Part shown: positions 54,641-63,615 of the stretch, piece by piece
Layout: every line of letters begins with the position of its first letter
Numbering within the stretch: position 1 is the first letter of the stretch
From: Acidobacteriota bacterium
Lineage (GTDB): Bacteria > Acidobacteriota > Thermoanaerobaculia > Multivoradales > J023
Assembly: GCA_029263395.1 (NCBI GenBank)
Contig: JAJCXO010000058.1
Coordinates: 52,412-116,411 of the forward strand
Reading direction: 5' to 3'
DNA length: 64,000 bases
Translations under genes and position numbers: made by a program
Notes under the pieces: generated by a model
Databases searched by the model: none
What the model was told of the DNA's origin: nothing
Seen by the model: only the letters and a program-made list of their open reading frames with translations

Positions 54641-56368
54641 ATGGGGATACGGAGCTGGATTCGACGACTGACGACGACTTGCCTCGTCGGCATCACGGGT
54701 TGCCTGATAACAACGGATGTCGAAGCGCGACGCGAGCGACTCGAACTGCGCCAGATCTCGATCAACCTGCCGGGTTCACCGGCGATGATTCTGCACCCGG
54801 ACCTCAACAGCGATGGGCGGCGAGACCTCGTCGTGATGGTGGTCTACACCGAATGGGACCAACTGACGGTGGAAGAGTCCACCGAAATGGACGGGATCGA
54901 AGGCTTGATGGAGATCATGACCATCGTCCCGGCGCTGGCTGATCGACGCGAGTTGCACGTTTTCCTGGGGCAGGCCGATGGTGCCTACATGGCCGTCCCC
55001 CACCTGCCGATCGAACGCGACATCCTGGCGCTCGAAAACGGACCATCCGCGGCACCGGTGATCGCAATTACCGACACCGGTCTCGCTGCCCTGCGACTCG
55101 ACGGCGAGCACCTGAGCTTCGAGCCCCTATTCGACGACCCACCCGTGTTGGCTGGCAGCGGCACCTTTGTGCCACGACTGAAGCTGGCCCATCACCTCGA
55201 CGGCGATGACCAACTCGACCTGTTGTTCCCCGCCGCCGACGGCGCCGCCGTTTACCTGGCTTCTAACGACGGCTTCCAACCGCTGTCCGCCCGGTTGGCG
55301 CTGCCCACTGATCGCCGAGAGACCGGCAGCCGCCTGGTCCGCCACTATCCCCTACCCAAGATTCAGGACGTCAACGGGGATCGCCGCCTCGACCTGGTGT
55401 TCCGCGACGACGAAGAATACGACGACCTCAACTTCTTCGTCCTGACCAACCTCGGCAACGGTCGATTCGCCGAACCGATCGGCCCCTTGACCTTGCCCGA
55501 CCCATGCCCCGAAGACGACGAGGAACACGACGAGGAAGACAGTGACGATAACGACAATGACGACGACATCGACTGCCCCGCGGCCGACGAGGAGCTGGTC
55601 TACTTCGGCGACCTCGACGGCGACGGTCAGGCCGAATACGTCAGTCAAGAGAGCATGGAAGCGGAAGACGCCGGCATGCGCAAAGAAATCCAGGAAGCCA
55701 AACGCCCGCCGTATCGCTACCGTCTCTACCGCAGCAACGATCAGCTCGAACCGGCCACAGAACCCTACGTCACCTTCGACGCCCTGGGTTACACCATGGA
55801 GACCGACGACGCCGACGACGGCGAAGGCAACCTGTCGATTCCGGGTGGCTTTCAGGACTTCAACGGGGACGGTCGCCAAGACATGCTGGCGCTGACCCTC
55901 GACTTCTCGGTCATGCAGGTGATGCGCATCATGACCACCCAGCGCCTCACCCTCGGTCTCGATTTCCACATCTACTGCCAACAGCCCGACGGCAAATTTA
56001 GTCAGGTGCAGGGACTCGACCTATCCGGCAAATTCAAGATCGACCTCAACGACGTCGAGATCCGCCAGCTATCGTTCTTCGACGGCGACTTCGACGGTGA
56101 CGGCAAAGCCGACTTCGTCCAGCTCGGTCGCGGCAAAAACGTCACCATCCACCGCGGTCAGGAAGGCTGCCATTACGCCGCCAAGCCCGACCTGACGGTG
56201 CGCTTGAAGGAAGAGCCGAAAAACGTCTCGCTCGTCCGGATCGACGACCTCGACGCCGACGGCTTCTCCGATCTGCTGATCGTCCAACCCAATCGCATCG
56301 ACGAGCCTGGCGTCACCCCACCGGTCCGTCTCGACCTCTACCTCAGCCAAAAGGAGGGTGGACGATGA
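54641..56368 (+). CDS. VCBS/FG-GAP repeat lipoprotein
   Basis: 575 residues from the ATG at 54641 (MGIRSWIRRLTTT), with CAGGAG about ten bases upstream; the frame is open 26 codons further. The N-terminus ends in a lipobox-like LVGITGC, so a lipoprotein is likely. VCBS-type strands and Ca loops follow (DLNSDGRRDLVV, DVNGDRRLDLVF, DLDGDGQAEYV, DFDGDGKADFV). An acidic insert at about 300-320 is almost pure Asp/Glu (DDEEHDEEDSDDNDNDDD). The next gene overlaps by four bases (ATGA), so a two-protein unit is encoded. Surface-exposed calcium-binding protein; function unknown. Confidence 0.82.
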   Translation: MGIRSWIRRLTTTCLVGITGCLITTDVEARRERLELRQISINLPGSPAMILHPDLNSDGRRDLVVMVVYTEWDQLTVEESTEMDGIEGLMEIMTIVPALADRRELHVFLGQADGAYMAVPHLPIERDILALENGPSAAPVIAITDTGLAALRLDGEHLSFEPLFDDPPVLAGSGTFVPRLKLAHHLDGDDQLDLLFPAADGAAVYLASNDGFQPLSARLALPTDRRETGSRLVRHYPLPKIQDVNGDRRLDLVFRDDEEYDDLNFFVLTNLGNGRFAEPIGPLTLPDPCPEDDEEHDEEDSDDNDNDDDIDCPAADEELVYFGDLDGDGQAEYVSQESMEAEDAGMRKEIQEAKRPPYRYRLYRSNDQLEPATEPYVTFDALGYTMETDDADDGEGNLSIPGGFQDFNGDGRQDMLALTLDFSVMQVMRIMTTQRLTLGLDFHIYCQQPDGKFSQVQGLDLSGKFKIDLNDVEIRQLSFFDGDFDGDGKADFVQLGRGKNVTIHRGQEGCHYAAKPDLTVRLKEEPKNVSLVRIDDLDADGFSDLLIVQPNRIDEPGVTPPVRLDLYLSQKEGGR

Positions 56369-57936
56369 GTTGGACCGCCTGGACTCGCCTGAACCGCAGT
56401 AATGTGGGCGTAACCGTTGCTGCCCTGCTGCTCACCCTGCCCCTACAAGCCGACGACGACAAGAAAGCCGAGCCACCGCCCGTCGAGGTGCAGACGCAGA
56501 ATCTGTCCTGGGCCACCGTCACCCAGGTTGTGCTGCCGGGCAAGGCTTTACACGTCACACCGTGGCCCGCGACGGACAACAACCCAACAACCGGTCAGGC
56601 CTCGAATGGCGACGGGCTCGCCGTTCTGCTGCGCGACGAGACCGCCCCCAAGGGCCCTCGCCTGCTTTATCAACTGCGCGGCGAACAAACCGACCTCGCG
56701 CCGGTTTTTGCCGGCCTGCCCGAAAAAACTCGACGACTCCACACCCGAGGCTCCGAGCTGTGGCTGGGTGAGAAGGGCAAAATCCATCGCTACACCTCAA
56801 CCGGCAAGCTCGAAACCGTGCTCGAGGCAGACGGCCTGAACCTCGGCACCCTGGCGAGTCGCGGGCTCATCACCGAAGACCTGTTGATATTTCCCGAAGT
56901 TGGACGACTACGGCAATATTCGGGAGCCCGTCCCGTCCTCACCCGCGACATCAGCCTGCCGGTGCAAGCCCGCCGCAAGTCTCGTCGACTCGAACTGTGG
57001 AGCCCCGCCGTCCGCAGACTGCCCGGCGACGAGCTGCTGTTCGCAACCGATCCCCAATCCACCGACAAATATCGCGTCCGCACGCTGTTGATTGATCCGA
57101 ACCAAGCCGCCCCCGACCCGAGCGCTCCAGATCCTAGCGCTCCAGACCCTACCGCCCCAGCCCCGGCTGCCGACGATAGCGACTCCACAAATGATGCGGA
57201 AACTGAGGGTCCATGGCAAGAAAGCTGGAGTCGTTTCGACGACCCAGAGGATATCAACCAATTCCGTTACACCCGCATCGACGGCCACCCCGCGCTGATC
57301 GTCGCCACCACCCGGGGGGACAAACTCGGCATCTTCGAGAAGCTCAAAGTCAGAGTCTTCATGCTGCGCCCCGATCGCACTCGCGCCGGTCGCCGTCCGG
57401 TCGCCAGCTTCGAAACCGTCACCCGCAATTGGTACACAATTGAGACACGCATCGTCGACCTCAACGGTGACGGCAAAGACGACCTACTGCTCATCCAGCC
57501 CGACGGCCTGGGTGCCGGCAAACTCAAAATTGAGCTTTACCCGGGCCGCGGCGGCGGTCGTTTCGAAACCCGCTCAAAAGTCACCAAATTCGAAGCCGAA
57601 GCCGCCACCTGGGACATAACATCCGACTTCACCGGCGACGGCGTCCCCGATCTGCTGGTAGTCGCCGACGAGCAACTCCGCATCCACCCGTCCTTACCCA
57701 AACACAAAAAACAAGTTGTGGCCAAGGAGCCGTTACACACCCTCGGCCTCGGCGAATTGGACCGTGGCTCCGTCGAGATCTCGATCAACGTCTCCAGCGA
57801 CGGCAGCAGCGGCGAAACCCGAGGCCTCGCCACCCGTCCTCGCCTCTTGAATCTCGATCGTGACGAAACACCCGAAATTGTGTTGGTCGGCACCAACGAA
57901 GGCCGGGCGGTGATTCGAATCGTCGATCTGAAGTAA
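56365..57936 (+). CDS. Exported VCBS-like partner protein
   Basis: 523 residues with a signal peptide to about residue 29 (ALLLTLPLQADDD). Weak VCBS or FG-GAP-like repeats are visible towards the C-terminus (DLNGDGKDDLLLI, DFTGDGVPDLLVV). At about 250-275 is a linker of repeated PDPSA / PDPTA units. The ATG overlaps the stop of the lipoprotein gene, so the two are made together and probably interact at the cell surface (inference). No named family beyond the repeat pattern. Confidence 0.8.
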   Translation: MSWTAWTRLNRSNVGVTVAALLLTLPLQADDDKKAEPPPVEVQTQNLSWATVTQVVLPGKALHVTPWPATDNNPTTGQASNGDGLAVLLRDETAPKGPRLLYQLRGEQTDLAPVFAGLPEKTRRLHTRGSELWLGEKGKIHRYTSTGKLETVLEADGLNLGTLASRGLITEDLLIFPEVGRLRQYSGARPVLTRDISLPVQARRKSRRLELWSPAVRRLPGDELLFATDPQSTDKYRVRTLLIDPNQAAPDPSAPDPSAPDPTAPAPAADDSDSTNDAETEGPWQESWSRFDDPEDINQFRYTRIDGHPALIVATTRGDKLGIFEKLKVRVFMLRPDRTRAGRRPVASFETVTRNWYTIETRIVDLNGDGKDDLLLIQPDGLGAGKLKIELYPGRGGGRFETRSKVTKFEAEAATWDITSDFTGDGVPDLLVVADEQLRIHPSLPKHKKQVVAKEPLHTLGLGELDRGSVEISINVSSDGSSGETRGLATRPRLLNLDRDETPEIVLVGTNEGRAVIRIVDLK

Positions 57937-58570
57937 CGGTCGCTGCTTGCTCGATAGCGAGTCTTGTGCGGCGTGATTGGCGCGGCAAGGCACACGTTGG
58001 CGGCCGGCGATCAACCGGTTTGCGCTATCGATCAACGGCTGCGTTGACGTTGCTTGACAAGGGTCAAAACACTCCATCAAACTGTGGTGACAGCAGCCAT
58101 CACGGGATAAATCCCCGTGTAGTCACTAAACCGGCTGAAGCCGGCGGATTATCTCTACGGCTGACGAAACCCCCACTCCTCATTGACCGATCAGCGGCGG
58201 CACCTCCGGCTGACGGTGCGGATCCTCGCGTTCACAAGCATCGCCGCCATCCTGTCGATCACGATCTCGATCGTCTTCGCCATGCTCGAGCTGCGGAAGT
58301 TGATCCCGGCGGTCAAGCCCACGAGAGCAAGCTCGATAGCGTCAACGGCTTCGATCGTACAGGCCGTGGTAATCTCTCTTAGGCATTTATTGGATCAGTC
58401 TCGTGTACTCCGAAGGGGACCGACTGAAGAAGGCTACCCTGGGGGAACGAGCCTTATTGGTCGACGACTAAACTTCGCTAGCTACCAAGGTGTCTCACTC
58501 GAGGGAAAGAGGCCGTAGGAGTCGAGCCTGGTCAAATTTCCTGGAGCACCGCAAGAGATGTTCGAACGTT
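57937..58570. other. Intergenic region with hairpins upstream of the sigma/CHAT operon
   Basis: 634 bases. CACGGG/CCCGTG (58101-58119) and CCGGCT-GA-AGCCGG (58131-58144) are two adjacent dyads resembling REP-type repeats. A TTGACA box occurs near 58054 but has no clear -10 partner. A TTG-started frame at 58183 encodes one hydrophobic helix and is not supported further. The promoter of the sigma/CHAT operon is probably here. Confidence 0.45.
58101..58144. repeat. Paired REP-like palindromes
   Basis: Two hairpin-forming dyads 11 bases apart: CACGGG with CCCGTG around an ATAAATC loop, and CCGGCTGAAGCCGG with a two-base centre. The second resembles widespread GGCTNAAGCC-type repeats. No U-tract follows either, so a terminator is unlikely. 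Confidence 0.55.
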
Positions 58571-59170
58571 ATGGCAGCCCACGAAGATCGCAAGCCCGAC
58601 CTGCGCAACGGTCTCGCTCTCGTGAGACGGCTTGTCGAGCGTCGACAAAAGGGCCAGACCAGCCCAATGGACTTCTCTACATTCTTTCGCAGCTATTACC
58701 CTCGAGTCGTGCGCTGGCTGCCACATTGGGTACCGCAGCATGAGCGCAACGACTTGGCGCAGGAATCGATGGTGCGGGTTTACAAGGCGCTGGATCGCCT
58801 GCCGACGGAGAACATCTATCGAGTCGACAAATGGGTCGAGACCATTACCGGCAACGTGGCCAAGAATTGGTTGCGGGGTGCCAAGCCCGAGGTTATTGCG
58901 GCTGATGAACGCTTGGACTCAGAACCAGATCCTGCCCCGGGACCGCTGGATTTGGCGATCGAGCACGAGCTTGATCCCGTATTGGTCAACGCCCTTGGAC
59001 AATTGACTGAAAAACAGCGTGAGGTCATCTTGCTGACGGCTCAAGGTGAAACGGATCAAACGATCGCGACGACGATGAGAATGGCGGAAGGGACCGTCCG
59101 AGCGACCCGTTTCCAGGCACGCCAGAAACTGCGCAATCTTCTCGAAGACGACGCGGAAAGTGACGGCTGA
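58571..59170 (+). CDS. ECF-type RNA polymerase sigma factor
   Basis: About 199 residues from the ATG at 58571 (MAAHEDRKPD); the start is uncertain because no ribosome site is strong and an in-frame ATG at 58667 (MDFSTFFRSYYP) could serve. Region 2 includes HERNDLAQESMVRVYKALDRL and WVETITGNVAKNWLRG. Region 4 is LGQLTEKQREVILLTAQGETDQTIATTMRMAEGTVRATRFQARQKL. The anti-sigma-like gene begins six bases after its stop, followed by the CHAT gene. Confidence 0.9.
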   Translation: MAAHEDRKPDLRNGLALVRRLVERRQKGQTSPMDFSTFFRSYYPRVVRWLPHWVPQHERNDLAQESMVRVYKALDRLPTENIYRVDKWVETITGNVAKNWLRGAKPEVIAADERLDSEPDPAPGPLDLAIEHELDPVLVNALGQLTEKQREVILLTAQGETDQTIATTMRMAEGTVRATRFQARQKLRNLLEDDAESDG

Positions 59171-59176
59171 GGGACG

Positions 59177-60013
59177 ATGAACAACCTCGATGATCGGCTT
59201 CAAGATGCCGCCCGCAAGCTGGTGGAGACAACCGCGGGGCCAAGCACCAACGCACCGTCGGATGAGCAGCTCAGAAAGTACCTGTCCGGAGAACTCGACG
59301 CCGCTGAGGCACGAAGCTTGCGCCAGCATCTGGTTCTCAACCCAGAAACCCGGCAACGGCTGCTGAACTTGTCAGGAGACGCAGATTCACCCGCCGCCCC
59401 CCCACCCGAGAACAACGTCGACACCGACACGGCTTGGCAAGGTTTTGTCGACCGTTTGGAGATGGAAGGACATCCCAGCCGTGCACGAAGTCGTTCCGGT
59501 TGGCTACCCGTGGCGGTGGCCGCCGGGCTGTTCGGAATTGTTGTCACCCTAGCGGCGACCAAGGCGCTCGATCGACCAAAGATCCGCGAGCTCGAAGCTG
59601 GCCTTGCTCACGCCGAAGCGCTGGTGGCTGGCCTGACCGCCGAAAGCGAGCTTCCAACTCGAGCTCAAGATCTGGCGGATATCAATTCGTCGGTGGTTTA
59701 TGTGCCTTCCTCAGAACGCAGTGGCAGCAGCCGCATTGCCGAAATACCGCCTTCCGAGAGTCGCTATGTTGTGTTCATGGTCCACGCTGGTATCAGTGCT
59801 GCAAAATTCTATTCCGTCGAACTCCTCGACTCCGATGATCAGCCGTTGTGGTCCGCGCAGACAGCGCAACCGAACCGCTTTCAGAACCTCGTATTGACGC
59901 TTCCGAGAGTCCTGATCGAGACCTCTCGGCGGCTGGTCGTGACGCCGACCGAACCAGCCTCGAACACCACCTTCGAGATCGAAATTCGTACCCTCACCAC
60001 TGTCCCGCCATGA
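59177..60013 (+). CDS. Putative membrane anti-sigma factor
   Basis: 278 residues. The cytoplasmic part (about 1-110) contains an anti-sigma-like helical segment (SDEQLRKYLSGELDAAEARSLRQHL) without a zinc motif. One transmembrane helix lies at about 112-130 (WLPVAVAAGLFGIVVTLAA). Outside is a coiled helix (about 137-160) and a beta-rich domain (YVVFMVHAGISAAKFYSVELLDSD). It lies between the sigma factor and the CHAT lipoprotein, overlapping the latter by four bases. Role inferred from topology and position. Confidence 0.75.
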   Translation: MNNLDDRLQDAARKLVETTAGPSTNAPSDEQLRKYLSGELDAAEARSLRQHLVLNPETRQRLLNLSGDADSPAAPPPENNVDTDTAWQGFVDRLEMEGHPSRARSRSGWLPVAVAAGLFGIVVTLAATKALDRPKIRELEAGLAHAEALVAGLTAESELPTRAQDLADINSSVVYVPSSERSGSSRIAEIPPSESRYVVFMVHAGISAAKFYSVELLDSDDQPLWSAQTAQPNRFQNLVLTLPRVLIETSRRLVVTPTEPASNTTFEIEIRTLTTVPP

Positions 60014-63000
60014 CACCAAGCCGAGTACGTCTCGTGAAGCTGAACGCCGGCCGGATCGACTGGAAGTTGGCGGCGTGGGTGCCACTCCTCGGAATGCTCT
60101 TGGTCGCCTGCCCTTCGAGACCCCAGAGCGAAACCGAGTCGACATCCGGCCCTGCAACCCCAGCCACGACTGAGCCGAATCAAACTCCGGAAACCCGGTC
60201 ACCAGCCGACGCCGCGTCCTCTGGCATACCGCTGGCCGACAATGCCGAGCCGGTTGAGCTTCAGCTCGGCACAGCCGTCGAACGCGAGATCGTCACTGGC
60301 CAGCACCACCGCTACCGGGTTCGGCTTCCGAGCAACTCGGCAGCTCGAGTTGTCGTCCGTCAACTGGGCGCGGACGTGTCGATGACGCTCGTCGATGCGC
60401 ACAACACCGTGCTACGCAAGATCGACCACCCCTTAGAGGGGGGTGGCACCGAGACCATGACACTGGTGAGTGACACACCGCTCGAGGCCCTGATCGTCCT
60501 CGAGCCGGTCAACCTCTACACCGTGCCTCAGCGCTACGAAATAGAACACCTATCAACCACCCAGCGAAGCCAGCAGGACAACCTCGCGGTAGAGGCGGAA
60601 CAGAACTACTCGCAGGCGATCGAGATGTTCGGCGACGGGGACTCGGAGGTGCTGGAGCTCGCTTTCGCCAAGTTCGACCAGGCGATCGATCTTTGGCGTA
60701 AGCTCGGCGACACCTCGAGTCAAGGATATGCACTGCACCTCCAAGCATCGACCCTGCAACGGCTTGGCAAGCTTGAGGAGGCCGAAGCAAAATTCCGCAG
60801 CACCATCGAGTTCCAGACCGAAGCCGGAGATGCCATGGGAACGGCGATCACCAGCTACTACCTCGGCCGGTTTTTGTCCAGCACCGAACGCCCAACCGAA
60901 GCGCTGGAGCAACTGTTCAAGGCCCAAGATCTGGCCCAACCACTCGACAACTCAAAACTGGGCGGTCTGATACTCAATACGATCGGGTCTGCACTCGATT
61001 CTCTCGGGCGATATGACGAGGCCAAAACGTTTTATCAACGATCGGTGGAGATTGCCGAACGCCGCGGGGATCACCACTCGGCGGCCAACATCCTCAACAA
61101 TCTCGGAGTCTCGACTGACAAGCAAGGAGATTCCGTGGAAGCGATCGGCTATCTCCGTCGGGTTCTGGCATTTCATAAAGACAACAAGAGCTCAGCGGAT
61201 TTTGCCACCGCCCTGAATAACTTGGCCAGCTCTCTCGACAAGACCGGGCAAAAGCACGAAGCGCTTCAGCACTATTTTGTGGCCCTCGACATCTTCGAGA
61301 CAGTGGAACACGATTATGGTCAGGCTGTAATCCATATCAACTTGGGGCGATTGCTGTCGTCGGTCGGCGTTGCAGACCGCGCTCTGACGCACTATCGAGA
61401 AGCTCTCGAGTTTGCCCAAGCGGCGCCGAGTAAGAACCTGCAAGCCTTCGCCTTGTCCAACTCAGGCGCTGTGTACCGCAAATTGGGCCAGTGGCCAGAA
61501 GCGCGGAAGGCCCTCGACCAATCGCTCGAGCTGCGGCAAGAGCTTGGTGAGAAGCGAGGACTAGCGTTCGTGCTGAATGCCATCGGCGAGCTCGATCTGG
61601 CGGAGGGCCATCTCGCCCAAGCGGCGTCCAGCCTGCCGCAGGCGCTGGCTGTCTGGGACGAACTGAACGACATCCGGGGGCAAGCGCTGACGACCAGAGC
61701 CCTCGGCCGCTTGGCGGAGGCTCAGGCGGAGTGGGCTGCTGCCCGAGCTCACTTTCAGAAGGCGCTGAACCTTTCACGCCAGACGCTCGACCCAGAAGGC
61801 GAGGCCGCGGCCTTCTTCGGCCTGGCGCGCGCCGCTCGGGCGTCCGGCGAGCTCGAGGTGGCGCTCGCCCATATAGAGCGTGCGGTGACGGAGCTCCAGT
61901 CCTTGCGTTTCAATCTCGGGTCTGAAGAACTGAAAGCCTCTCTGCTCGAATCCAAAGCGTCCTATTACCGATTCCACATGGACGTCCTACTGGAACTCCA
62001 CGAGCAAAACCCGGCGGACGGCTTTGACCGTCGGGCTTTCCAGATTCACGAAACGGCGCGCGCACGCAATCTGCTGGACGCTCTCGGCGCACGGATCGAT
62101 GACATCAACGAAGGCGTCGACGAAGGCTTGCTGGCAAGCCAACAGGCGCTGCTCGCTCGTCTTCGATCGAAACAATGGCTGAGAGTCCGGGCTGGACGCG
62201 ACCCGAAAGACGAACGCCTGGCGGGTTTGGATCAGGAGATCGAGTCGATCCTCGAAGCAGTGTCTCAGGTCCGAGCGGAAATTCGACGCACCAGCCCGGC
62301 GTATGCGCAGCTCACCCAGCCGACGTCAGCAACTGTCGCCCAAGCGCAGGCCTGGCTGCAGCCCAACGAGTTGTTGATCGAGCTTGCATTCGGCGAAACC
62401 CAGGCCAACGTCTTCGTCCTCAAGGCCGATGGATTCGAGGTTCTTCGTCTCGGCCCTATCGCCGAAATTGAGCAACTTGCGCGCAGCTTTATCGAAACGG
62501 TGCGGCAAGGGAATACCTTCGAAGCAGCACAACTCGTCAACAGCCGCGGCGCGGCACTCACCGAGAAGCTTTTTGCGGGTCTTGACCTCACCCGTTGGCG
62601 GCTGCTGATCGTACCGGATGGTGTTTTGCACTTCGTGCCATTCGCCGCCCTGCCGGTGCCGTCCACAGCGGAGGGTTCGACCGGCGAGTCCATCGTGTCG
62701 ACATCGCAAGTTGTGGTGCTGCCATCGGCTTCGGTGCTTGGCTCGCTGCGCGAGCGGGCTACAGTACAACGTGACTCGACGCGGCGCGGAACCGGGCATT
62801 CACTCGCGGTAATCGCCGATCCGGTTTTTAGTCCAGACGACTCGCGGCTCGAAAGCGCCAACCGCACACCACCACCTGCCGCACTGATGAGAGGAGCGAC
62901 TCCTCTGGCTGCAACTTTCGAAAATCTCGGGCGGTTGCCCAACACCCGCCAGGAGGCGCTCGCCATCGGTGAGCTGGCCGGCCGCCGGCTACGCTTTCAA

Positions 63001-63498
63001 GCTCTGGACTTCGACGCCAACCTCTCCACGTTGAGCACAGACCAAGTACGCCAGGCGTCGATTATCCATCTGGCGACGCACGGGATCTTCGACAGCGCTC
63101 GACCCCACTTCTCAGGACTCGTCTTTTCTCTGGTCGACGAGCAAGGCCGCTGGCAGGATGGGTTCCTGCGTATGCACGACACCTTCAATCTCGAGTTGAA
63201 CGCTGACCTTGTTGTGCTCAGCGCCTGTGATACCGCCCTCGGTGAGCAGCTCTTCGGCGAAGGTGTTGTCAGCCTCACCCGCGGCTTTCTCTACGCCGGA
63301 GCCGGCGCGGTGATCTCATCCTTGTGGTCGGTCGACGATGACGCGACCCGCCACTTGATGGAGGCGTTTTATGATGGCCTGCTGCGCAAGAATCTGAGTC
63401 CGTCCGAAGCTTTGCGACGGGCTCAAAACACGCTGGCGAACCAAGACGCCACCCGTTCGCCCTACTATTGGGCCGCGTTCCAATACATCGGCCCTTGA
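60010..63498 (+). CDS. TPR-CHAT domain lipoprotein
   Basis: 1162 residues from the ATG at 60010, which overlaps the anti-sigma stop (ATGA); the frame is open 54 codons further but inside that gene. A signal with lipobox LLVAC gives acylated Cys34. After a PPC-like beta domain at about 70-165 (HHRYRVRLPSNSAARVVVRQLG), about eight TPR units run from about 200 to 640. The C-terminal CHAT (caspase-like) protease domain has the catalytic His1024 in HLATHGIFD and Cys1073 in LSACDTALGEQLFGEGVV. A membrane-tethered protease whose transcript is governed by its own sigma/anti-sigma pair is implied. Confidence 0.92.
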   Translation: MTPSRVRLVKLNAGRIDWKLAAWVPLLGMLLVACPSRPQSETESTSGPATPATTEPNQTPETRSPADAASSGIPLADNAEPVELQLGTAVEREIVTGQHHRYRVRLPSNSAARVVVRQLGADVSMTLVDAHNTVLRKIDHPLEGGGTETMTLVSDTPLEALIVLEPVNLYTVPQRYEIEHLSTTQRSQQDNLAVEAEQNYSQAIEMFGDGDSEVLELAFAKFDQAIDLWRKLGDTSSQGYALHLQASTLQRLGKLEEAEAKFRSTIEFQTEAGDAMGTAITSYYLGRFLSSTERPTEALEQLFKAQDLAQPLDNSKLGGLILNTIGSALDSLGRYDEAKTFYQRSVEIAERRGDHHSAANILNNLGVSTDKQGDSVEAIGYLRRVLAFHKDNKSSADFATALNNLASSLDKTGQKHEALQHYFVALDIFETVEHDYGQAVIHINLGRLLSSVGVADRALTHYREALEFAQAAPSKNLQAFALSNSGAVYRKLGQWPEARKALDQSLELRQELGEKRGLAFVLNAIGELDLAEGHLAQAASSLPQALAVWDELNDIRGQALTTRALGRLAEAQAEWAAARAHFQKALNLSRQTLDPEGEAAAFFGLARAARASGELEVALAHIERAVTELQSLRFNLGSEELKASLLESKASYYRFHMDVLLELHEQNPADGFDRRAFQIHETARARNLLDALGARIDDINEGVDEGLLASQQALLARLRSKQWLRVRAGRDPKDERLAGLDQEIESILEAVSQVRAEIRRTSPAYAQLTQPTSATVAQAQAWLQPNELLIELAFGETQANVFVLKADGFEVLRLGPIAEIEQLARSFIETVRQGNTFEAAQLVNSRGAALTEKLFAGLDLTRWRLLIVPDGVLHFVPFAALPVPSTAEGSTGESIVSTSQVVVLPSASVLGSLRERATVQRDSTRRGTGHSLAVIADPVFSPDDSRLESANRTPPPAALMRGATPLAATFENLGRLPNTRQEALAIGELAGRRLRFQALDFDANLSTLSTDQVRQASIIHLATHGIFDSARPHFSGLVFSLVDEQGRWQDGFLRMHDTFNLELNADLVVLSACDTALGEQLFGEGVVSLTRGFLYAGAGAVISSLWSVDDDATRHLMEAFYDGLLRKNLSPSEALRRAQNTLANQDATRSPYYWAAFQYIGP

Positions 63499-63615
63499 AT
63501 TCGATCCGAGCCTAAACGCCGGCAGCATTCGGTGTGTCTTGCCTCTTCGAGACGGCCGTCAGCGAGTCACGTGACACGTAACGAGCCGTTGAGATCGATC
63601 ACGGGGAGGCCGAAG

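Noticed and set aside
55352..55981. 209-codon minus-strand frame rich in Val
   Set aside because: Complement of the Asp-rich segment of the VCBS lipoprotein; Val richness is the mirror of GAC codons.
58183..58518. TTG-started frame with one hydrophobic helix
   Set aside because: No ribosome site, no family, and composition breaks after the helix; could be a decayed gene but cannot be supported.
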